A DNA stretch of 10,537 nt from an uncultured Mycoplasmatota bacterium (GTDB taxonomy: Bacteria; Bacillota_I; Bacilli_A; RF39; UBA660). The stretch covers positions 1-10,537 of the forward strand of contig UWSL01000050.1 in assembly GCA_900552975.1 (NCBI GenBank). Direction: 5' to 3'. Position numbers and translations under genes: made by a program. Below, piece after piece: positions 5,442 through 10,537 of this stretch (within the stretch, counting starts at the first letter, position 1; each line of letters begins with the position of its first letter). A model generated the notes under the pieces. That model did not search any database and was not told where the DNA came from. It saw only the letters and a program-made list of their open reading frames with translations.

Positions 5442-6683
5442 GTGAAAAACGTACATGATATAGAATTTGAAATTAAAGATGAAGAATGGACTAAAATATT
5501 AGATGCAACTTTTACAAAAAAAAGTAAAGATATTAAAGTAGATGGCTTTAGAAAAGGAAAATGTCCAAAAAATATTTATTTACAAAAGTTTGGTGTTGAA
5601 TCTCTTTATATGGATGCTATCGATGTAGCAGCTGGGGATGCCTACACTAAAGTTATTCGTGAAAATAAATTGGTACCAGTTTGTGAACCAAAAATGGATG
5701 TTAAAGAAATTGATGAGAAACATGTTAAATTTATTTTTACAATTATAACTAAACCAGAAGTTAAATTAGGTAAATATAAAGATTTAGGAATTAAAAAGGA
5801 TGAAGTAAAAGTTTCTAAAAAAGAAATTGATGAAGAAATAGCTCGTTTAGCTTCAAGATTTGCTGAAATCGTTGTTAAAGAAAATGGCGATGTATTAGAA
5901 GGAAATACTGCTGTAATTGACTTTAAAGGTTATGTAGATGGTAAAGAATTAGAAGGCGGAAATGGCGAAAATTATCCACTTGAAATTGGTTCTCATACAT
6001 TTATTCCAGGCTTTGAAGAAGGAATAGTTGGCATGAAAGTAGGAGAAACTAAGGAATTAAATTTGAAATTTCCTGAAGACTATACACCAGAATTAAAAGG
6101 TAAAGATGTTAAATTTGATGTAACAGTTCGTGAAATTAAAGAAAGAGTTCTTCCTGAAATGAATAAAGATTTCTATGCTGATTTAGGATATGAAGATATC
6201 GAAACAGAGGAAGCATTTAGAAAAGAAGTTAAAAAAGCTTTAGAAGATCGTAAAGAGGAAGAAAATAAAAATAAATATTTAGATGAAGTATTAGAAGCTG
6301 CTTCTAAAAATATGGAAGTAACTATCAATCCAGAAATTGTTGATGATGAAATTCATCGTATGATAAATCAATTTGCACAACAATTACAAATGCAAGGTTT
6401 AAGTCTTGATCAATATTATCAATTTACTGGAACTAGTCATGAAGATATGCATAAACAAATGGAACCTGAAGCAACTAAGAGAGTTAAATATCGTTATTTA
6501 ATTGAAGAAATTGCTGAAGCTGAAAAAATTGAAATAGCTGATGCTGATGCTGAGGCTGAAGCTGATAAAATGGCTACACAATATGGTATGGAAAAAGCAG
6601 AGTTCTTAGCAAACTTTGGTGGCTTAGATGTTGTTAAATATGATATGAAAATGCGTAAAGCTTTAGAATTATTAAGTGAATAA
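5442..6683 (+). CDS. tig: Trigger factor (ribosome-bound chaperone and peptidyl-prolyl isomerase)
   Basis: A 413-residue protein with all three trigger factor domains. The N-terminal ribosome-binding domain (about 1-115) has the signature VDGFRKGKCPKNIYLQKFG (33-51); its GFRK loop docks on ribosomal protein L23. The FKBP-type PPIase domain (about 150-235) contains GDVLEGNTAVIDFKGYVDGK, then IGSHTFIPGFEEGIVGMKVG (182-201) and FPEDYTPELKGKDVKFDV. The helical C-terminal domain (about 236-413) forms the chaperone cradle and ends with the usual DVVKYDMKMRKALELL. The start is GTG. The GFRK loop comes about 8 residues earlier than in E. coli (43-46), so the first strand of the ribosome-binding domain looks shortened. 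A run of near-identical hexamers encodes the Ala/Asp/Glu stretch at about 366-375. It is monocistronic, between two terminators, and acts on nascent chains at the ribosome exit. Confidence 0.96.
   Translation: MKNVHDIEFEIKDEEWTKILDATFTKKSKDIKVDGFRKGKCPKNIYLQKFGVESLYMDAIDVAAGDAYTKVIRENKLVPVCEPKMDVKEIDEKHVKFIFTIITKPEVKLGKYKDLGIKKDEVKVSKKEIDEEIARLASRFAEIVVKENGDVLEGNTAVIDFKGYVDGKELEGGNGENYPLEIGSHTFIPGFEEGIVGMKVGETKELNLKFPEDYTPELKGKDVKFDVTVREIKERVLPEMNKDFYADLGYEDIETEEAFRKEVKKALEDRKEEENKNKYLDEVLEAASKNMEVTINPEIVDDEIHRMINQFAQQLQMQGLSLDQYYQFTGTSHEDMHKQMEPEATKRVKYRYLIEEIAEAEKIEIADADAEAEADKMATQYGMEKAEFLANFGGLDVVKYDMKMRKALELLSE
6537..6566 (+). repeat. Five tandem GCTGAN hexamers inside tig
   Basis: The units GCTGAT, GCTGAT, GCTGAG, GCTGAA and GCTGAT run head to tail in frame and encode alternating Ala and Asp/Glu (ADADAEAEAD). 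A change in copy number would alter protein length by two residues per unit without a frameshift. Confidence 0.8.
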
Positions 6684-6715
6684 GAAGTGTCATTGACACT
6701 TTTTATTTTTTTTTT
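6684..6715 (+). terminator. Rho-independent terminator of tig
   Basis: A perfect 7-bp stem pairs AAGTGTC (6685-6691) with GACACTT (6695-6701) around the 3-nt loop ATT. An outer G-T pair is possible. A long T-rich tract runs to about 6715. It starts right after the tig stop codon. Confidence 0.88.
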
Positions 6716-6766
6716 AATAAAAATATAAATAAATGATGTATAATATACCTTTAAAAACAATAAATA

Positions 6767-6775
6767 TGTTATAAT
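6767..6775 (+). promoter_or_regulatory. Extended -10 promoter of the membrane protein gene
   Basis: TGTTATAAT is a perfect extended -10 (TGn plus TATAAT at 6770-6775), 25 nt before the ATG at 6800. The corresponding -35 region (ACCTTT, 6747-6752) is poor, which extended -10 promoters tolerate. A second TATAAT at 6739-6744 lacks a recognisable -35. Confidence 0.6.
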
Positions 6776-6799
6776 AACTATATATTATAAGGTGATTAA

Positions 6800-7834
6800 A
6801 TGTTTAAAAAGGATAAAAAAATTAAAAATGGACAAAGTTTACCTAAAGTTGTTGGTAAAAAGGTTAAAGATAAAGGTATTGTCTTTAAAGCAGTTTTTAA
6901 TAAATGTCGAACTGATAAATGGTACTTTATATCTTTGATAATAACTTTTGCAACGTTAGGATTTTTATTGACGATTAAAGTTAAAAATGCAGAGGGAGCA
7001 TTAATAAAAAAAGATAGTACACCAGTTGTAGTAGTTGATAAAGATACTGTAACAAATGATGAAACTACTAATAAAGAAGATAAAACGACAACAAAAGATA
7101 CTAATAAGAATACTAAAGATGATGAAATTGATTTAAGTGAATATATTGGTTATTATAGTGAAAATGTAACTATGAAAGAACCTTTTGTCTTAAATGAAAC
7201 ATGTACAATATCAGAGTATAAAAATGTTTATCATATAACTGATAGTAATAAAGTTATAAAGTATTATTATAACGATTGCGTTGGAACTATAAAATTATGG
7301 GAAGGAACTTTTTCTTATACTAATGATGGGGGAACGAGATATATAAGTTCTAATGGATACTATTTTAGATTTAGTAAAAATGATATAAAAGAAATAAAAG
7401 ATGATGAAACAACTTCTTATAAAGTAGACAATGAATTACATAATTTAAAAGATAATTTAGTTATAAAAGGAGTTAATTTATATTTCTTTGGGGATAGTTT
7501 GATTTTCTTAAAGAGTGATGATTTAATTCAATTAAAAAAAGATGAAATAGTTTATCAAGCTAGTAAGAAATATCCAAATAATGGTGGTGATTTAGAACAA
7601 AGATTTTACAAATCAGCTAATAAATATCAATTTAAATTTATGATTTTTAGTAATGGTGAAAAAGCAAATTGTTATAAAGATGCGACAGCAGAGGATGTTG
7701 ATCCATTATATAAAATCTATACAGTAAAATATGATATAGATTCTGGTTTATTAACTGATGAACAAATTATCGAAAGAACTAAAAGTGATGCTTGTGAAAA
7801 TTATGAAAGTGATTTAGCAACGTTAAAAGAATAG
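6800..7834 (+). CDS. Uncharacterised single-pass membrane protein with a four-cysteine extracytoplasmic domain
   Basis: I do not recognise this 344-residue protein. The first 41 residues are strongly basic (MFKKDKKIKNG and further Lys/Arg), which predicts a cytoplasmic N-terminus. One membrane helix follows (about 42-60, WYFISLIITFATLGFLLTI). Next is a low-complexity Thr/Asp/Lys/Asn linker (about 72-110) of the kind that spans the cell wall, then a predicted beta-rich outer domain (about 111-344) with many Tyr, Lys and Asp. The outer domain has exactly four cysteines (C135, C160, C291, C332), enough for two disulfides; C36 is on the cytoplasmic side. No lipobox, sortase motif, catalytic signature or cell-wall binding repeat is visible. 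It has an extended -10 promoter, the ribosome binding site AAGGTGA (6789-6795) and its own terminator, so it is monocistronic between tig and lon. A role in envelope sensing or secreted-protein quality control would be guesswork from context. Confidence 0.85.
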   Translation: MFKKDKKIKNGQSLPKVVGKKVKDKGIVFKAVFNKCRTDKWYFISLIITFATLGFLLTIKVKNAEGALIKKDSTPVVVVDKDTVTNDETTNKEDKTTTKDTNKNTKDDEIDLSEYIGYYSENVTMKEPFVLNETCTISEYKNVYHITDSNKVIKYYYNDCVGTIKLWEGTFSYTNDGGTRYISSNGYYFRFSKNDIKEIKDDETTSYKVDNELHNLKDNLVIKGVNLYFFGDSLIFLKSDDLIQLKKDEIVYQASKKYPNNGGDLEQRFYKSANKYQFKFMIFSNGEKANCYKDATAEDVDPLYKIYTVKYDIDSGLLTDEQIIERTKSDACENYESDLATLKE

Positions 7835-7879
7835 TTTTAGTTATAACAAAAAAGAAATTTTTAATTAATAGTTATATAG

Positions 7880-7933
7880 AAAAAAGGTATTTATTAAGGG
7901 ATAAGGATATGAACTAAATAAATACTTTTTTTT
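7880..7933 (+). terminator. Long-stem terminator after the membrane protein gene (possibly bidirectional)
   Basis: A 16-bp stem with one G-T pair joins 7880-7895 to 7917-7932, around an unusually large 21-nt loop (7896-7916). The A run at the base of the 5' arm pairs with the T run of the 3' arm, so the hairpin would also end in T's if read from the other strand. No minus-strand gene is evident. It separates the membrane protein gene from the lon promoter. Confidence 0.72.
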
Positions 7934-7955
7934 ATGTAAAAAAAAGTAAAATTTA

Positions 7956-7984
7956 TAGACAAAAAAGTACGAAAAATATATAAT
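7956..7984 (+). promoter_or_regulatory. lon: Sigma-A-type promoter of lon
   Basis: TAGACA (7956-7961, five of six to TTGACA) and a perfect TATAAT (7979-7984) are spaced by 17 bp. A-rich and T-rich tracts just upstream (7938-7954) resemble an UP element. Transcription would start near 7991, about 30 nt before the lon ATG. I see no CtsR-type GGTCAAA repeat and no CIRCE element, so the heat-shock control known for protease genes elsewhere is not evident. Confidence 0.78.
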
Positions 7985-8020
7985 ATTAAACATTGATATA
8001 TTAATCTTGGGAGGCGAAAC

Positions 8021-10339
8021 ATGAAAAAAAATTTACCAGTAATGCTTCTAAAGGGAACTGTCCTTTTACCTTTCCAAGATGTTAGACTTGATTTAAATAG
8101 TGATGTTAGTAGTAAAGTAATAGACTTAGCAATGCAAAAACATACAAGTAATATTTTGATTGTTTGTCCTAAAAATCCTTTTGAAGAATCACCTGATATA
8201 TCTGACTTACCAAGTGTTGGAGTTGTAGGTAAAATAAAAAGTAAATTAGATTTGCAAAATGGTAATATTAGAATAGTTGTTAGTGGTATCAAAAGAGTAA
8301 AAATAGTGGAATATATAAACGAAAAAGAAGATGGAGATATCTTAAAAGCACATTTTACAGAAGTTGATTTACCAAAATTTGATGAAGTTGAAGAAACTAC
8401 ACTAAGACGTAAATTAGTTGAATTATTAAATGAGTATATAGAGTGTTCTTCGTGTATAAGTAATAGTATTTTATCTAGTATAAAAGGAATAAATGATTTA
8501 TATAAATTGACAGATGTTATAGTATCATTTATGCCTTTTACAATAGAAAAAAAAGTTTTATATATGGAAGAAATAAATGCTTTACATCGAGCTAATGCTT
8601 TAGTTTATGATTTGTCTATTGAATTACAAGTAGCACAGCTTGATATGAAACTTGACGAAGCATTACGTGCTGATTTTGAACAAAATCAAAAAGAATTTTT
8701 ATTAAGAGAAAAAATAGATGAAATAAAAAAAGAACTTGGTGAAAATGATTTTAAGGATGAATTAGTAGCTGATTATTTAGAAAAAATTAATAATTTAAAA
8801 ACAGATGGTAAATTAAAAAACAAGTTAGTTAATGAAGTAAAAAAAATTGATTATGCTAATGAATCAAGCCCAGAGGTAAGTTCAATTAGAAATTATTTAG
8901 ATTTGGTTTTAGATTTACCTTTTGGAATAAAAAGTGAAGATGAAGAAGATTTAGAAAAAATAAAAAATGATTTGGATGGAACACATTTTGGTTTAGATAA
9001 AGTTAAAGACCGAATTTTAGAATATGTAGCAGTCAAGCAACGTAATAAAGATTTAAAAAGCCCTATAATTTGTTTGGTAGGGCCGCCTGGAGTAGGGAAG
9101 ACCTCACTTGCTATAGCGATTGCTAAGAGTTTACATAAAGAATTTTATAAAATAAGTGTCGGTGGTTTAAATGATAGTGCTGAATTAAATGGACATCGTC
9201 GTACTTATATAGGAGCAAGTCCAGGTAAAATAATTCAGGGGTTAAGAAAATGTGGAACAAGTAATCCATTAATTTTAATAGATGAAATAGATAAAATGGT
9301 AAATGATTATAAAGGTGATCCTTCATCTGTTTTATTAGATATTTTAGATCCAGAACAAAATTTTATGTTTATAGATAACTACGTAGAAGAACCATTTGAT
9401 TTATCAGAAGTAATGTTCATATTAACTGCTAATAGTGAAGATGATATTCCTTCAGCTTTATATGATCGTTTAGAAATTATAGAACTTTCAAGTTACACAG
9501 AGTTTGAAAAAGTAGATATTGCAAAAGATTATTTGATTCCAAATATTTTTAAGGAACATTTAGTTTGTAGTAAAGAAATAAAATTTAATAATGATATTAT
9601 TTTAGAAATAATTAATAAATATACTAAAGAGGCAGGAGTAAGGGATTTACAAAGAAATTTAAGTACGATTGTGAGAAAGATTGTAACAAAGTCTGTACGT
9701 GAGTTTAATAGCCCAATTAAAGCAATTATTAAAAAAAATGATTTGGAGAAATATTTAGGACCAGTAAAATACGAAGTTAAAAGTGATTATTTAACAATGC
9801 AAAGTGGATTAGTTAATGCTTTAGCATATACGTCATATGGTGGCTTAGTTATGCCAGTTGAAGCAACTCTTTATGAAGGAAATGGAAATTTAAAGATAAC
9901 GGGTATGGTTGGACAAACGATGGATGAAAGTATAAATGTAGCTTTGAGTTATATTAAAAGTAAAAAAGATTATTTTAAAGTAAATGATTATTATTTTGAT
10001 AAAAAAGATTTACATATTCATTTTTTAGAAGGGGCTATTAAAAAAGATGGACCATCGGCAGGAATTGCTGTTGTTACTTCTTTACTTTCTTTAGTTTTAA
10101 ATAAAGAAGTATCGAAAGATATTGCAATGACTGGTGAAATAACTTTAAGAGGAGATGTTTTAAAAGTAGGAGGACTTAGGGAAAAAATAATTGGGGCTTA
10201 TAATCAAGGAATCAAAAAGATATTTATTCCTTATGAAAATACTTGTGATTTAGATGACTTGCCACTTGAAGTAAAAAATAAAATAAAAATTATGTTAGTA
10301 AAAAATTATAAAGAGGTATTTAGTTGCATTTTTAAGTAA
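8021..10339 (+). CDS. lon: Lon ATP-dependent protease (LonA type)
   Basis: A 772-residue soluble LonA of normal length and architecture. It has an N-terminal substrate-recognition LON domain (about 5-195, LPVMLLKGTVLLPFQDV), a helical linker with the conserved EFLLREKIDEIKKELG (225-240), the AAA+ module and the C-terminal Ser/Lys protease. Walker A is GPPGVGKT (354-361, Lys360), Walker B LILIDEID (417-424), sensor-1 Asn471, arginine finger about Arg483 and sensor-2 about Arg541. The pore loop GHRRTYIGASPG (391-402) is intact. The protease site is DGPSAG with Ser679 and Lys722 in LREKIIGA; both numbers match those of E. coli Lon. The segment before the pore loop reads GGLNDSAELN instead of the usual GGVRDEAEIR. 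The start is the ATG at 8021, with GGGAGG 6 nt upstream. Lon degrades damaged and regulatory proteins in the cytosol. Confidence 0.97.
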   Translation: MKKNLPVMLLKGTVLLPFQDVRLDLNSDVSSKVIDLAMQKHTSNILIVCPKNPFEESPDISDLPSVGVVGKIKSKLDLQNGNIRIVVSGIKRVKIVEYINEKEDGDILKAHFTEVDLPKFDEVEETTLRRKLVELLNEYIECSSCISNSILSSIKGINDLYKLTDVIVSFMPFTIEKKVLYMEEINALHRANALVYDLSIELQVAQLDMKLDEALRADFEQNQKEFLLREKIDEIKKELGENDFKDELVADYLEKINNLKTDGKLKNKLVNEVKKIDYANESSPEVSSIRNYLDLVLDLPFGIKSEDEEDLEKIKNDLDGTHFGLDKVKDRILEYVAVKQRNKDLKSPIICLVGPPGVGKTSLAIAIAKSLHKEFYKISVGGLNDSAELNGHRRTYIGASPGKIIQGLRKCGTSNPLILIDEIDKMVNDYKGDPSSVLLDILDPEQNFMFIDNYVEEPFDLSEVMFILTANSEDDIPSALYDRLEIIELSSYTEFEKVDIAKDYLIPNIFKEHLVCSKEIKFNNDIILEIINKYTKEAGVRDLQRNLSTIVRKIVTKSVREFNSPIKAIIKKNDLEKYLGPVKYEVKSDYLTMQSGLVNALAYTSYGGLVMPVEATLYEGNGNLKITGMVGQTMDESINVALSYIKSKKDYFKVNDYYFDKKDLHIHFLEGAIKKDGPSAGIAVVTSLLSLVLNKEVSKDIAMTGEITLRGDVLKVGGLREKIIGAYNQGIKKIFIPYENTCDLDDLPLEVKNKIKIMLVKNYKEVFSCIFK

Positions 10340-10383
10340 TTAAATATCTTTTTTTTCATATCTTTTTATCAAGGAGGAATAAA

Positions 10384-10537
10384 ATGAAAAAAATAATACC
10401 TTATACAAAAGATATAACTTTTAAAACGAATATTGCAGCTATAAGTAGTATCTCTTTAGAACATGAAGAAAAAATTTATGATAACGAAGTAGCGGGAGAA
10501 TTTGCTATTTTTGGTGATTATAAAATTCATAATGATA
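10384..10537 (+). CDS. Start of a protein with a possible SpoVID/SPOCS-like N-terminal domain, 3' truncated
   Basis: An open frame runs from ATG at 10384 to the window end (51 residues), preceded by a near-perfect ribosome binding site AAGGAGG (10371-10377) at 6 nt, so this is a real gene. It begins MKKIIPYTKDITFKTNIAAI. Residues about 21-47 (SSISLEHEEKIYDNEVAGEF followed by AIFGDYK) resemble the pattern LLSISLDPDI..V.G.L.L.GEY at the N-terminus of B. subtilis SpoVID and related SPOCS/DUF3794-type coat morphogenesis domains. The similarity is from memory and over a short stretch. If correct, the protein would be a spore-coat or envelope assembly factor, usually with a C-terminal LysM domain that lies outside the window. 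No convincing terminator separates it from lon (44-nt gap), so read-through from lon is likely. Confidence 0.75.
   Translation, partial: MKKIIPYTKDITFKTNIAAISSISLEHEEKIYDNEVAGEFAIFGDYKIHND

Noticed and set aside
6494..6760. Minus-strand open frame opposite the end of tig, with an Ala/Ser run
   Set aside because: The SASASASA stretch is the complement of the GCTGAN repeat of tig, and the frame crosses the tig terminator.
7840..7878. Inverted repeat TATAAC...GTTATA after the membrane protein gene
   Set aside because: It has a 6-bp A/T-rich stem with a large loop; such repeats arise by chance in this composition, and a much stronger hairpin follows.
7940..8020. CtsR (GGTCAAA) or CIRCE heat-shock operator upstream of lon
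   Set aside because: I read the region for both and found no match.
7894..8292. 132-codon minus-strand open frame across the lon start
   Set aside because: It covers the lon promoter, ribosome binding site and N-terminus in antisense, has no recognisable domain, and lies opposite an undoubted gene.
10326..10366. Possible terminator after lon (TTTAA-GTAA-TTAAA then T-rich sequence)
   Set aside because: The stem would be five A-T pairs only, too weak to call; the T-rich stretch is ordinary for this base composition.
1..10537. Alternative genetic code (TGA as Trp), suggested by the AT-rich Mollicutes-like look
   Set aside because: All tryptophans in the conserved motifs are TGG, no gene contains an in-frame TGA, and ireB ends with TGA.
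1..10537. Defence system, prophage, insertion sequence or CRISPR array
   Set aside because: No transposase, integrase, phage-like gene, spaced direct repeats or terminal inverted repeats are visible, and nearly every gene belongs to a conserved housekeeping family.

Overview
The window is AT-rich, compact DNA with every gene on the + strand. Gene content is typical of low-GC Gram-positive bacteria (Bacillota, class Bacilli or a relative such as Erysipelotrichia/RF39-type lineages; I cannot place it more precisely). The standard genetic code fits: tryptophans are TGG, no gene has an internal TGA, and ireB ends in TGA. This argues against a Mycoplasma/Spiroplasma-type code. There is no mobile element, CRISPR array, rRNA or tRNA.

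Layout: (1) 1-155, the last 39 codons of ruvB and its terminator. (2) 176-5384, a long tightly packed operon behind a strong sigma-A-like promoter: ireB (yrzL), ruvX (yqgF/yrrK), a DUF1292 gene (yrzB), mltG (yrrL), trmR (yrrM), two U32-family genes (yrrN/yrrO, now trhP1/trhP2) and greA. Most genes overlap or nearly touch, and the operon ends in a terminator whose loop contains the greA stop codon. (3) 5387-6715, tig (trigger factor) as a single-gene unit with its own promoter and terminator. (4) 6767-7933, a single-gene unit for an unrecognised single-pass membrane protein with four cysteines in its predicted outer domain. (5) 7956-10339, lon with a good promoter. (6) 10384-end, the start of a gene whose N-terminus resembles the SpoVID/SPOCS-type N-terminal domain.

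How the genes work together: the operon mixes DNA/RNA maintenance (RuvX), cell-wall growth (MltG and IreB, the latter a target of the PASTA kinase in enterococci), transcription rescue (GreA) and wobble-uridine modification. TrhP1/TrhP2 plus TrmR form an apparently complete set for making 5-hydroxyuridine and then 5-methoxyuridine at tRNA position 34. The second half is a protein quality-control neighbourhood, with a ribosome-bound chaperone and an ATP-dependent protease flanking the unknown membrane protein.

Most of the window is conserved housekeeping DNA. I see no clearly new system. The best leads are the orphan membrane protein between tig and lon, the cysteine-less small U32 partner, the altered Lon ATPase signature, and the truncated gene after lon.
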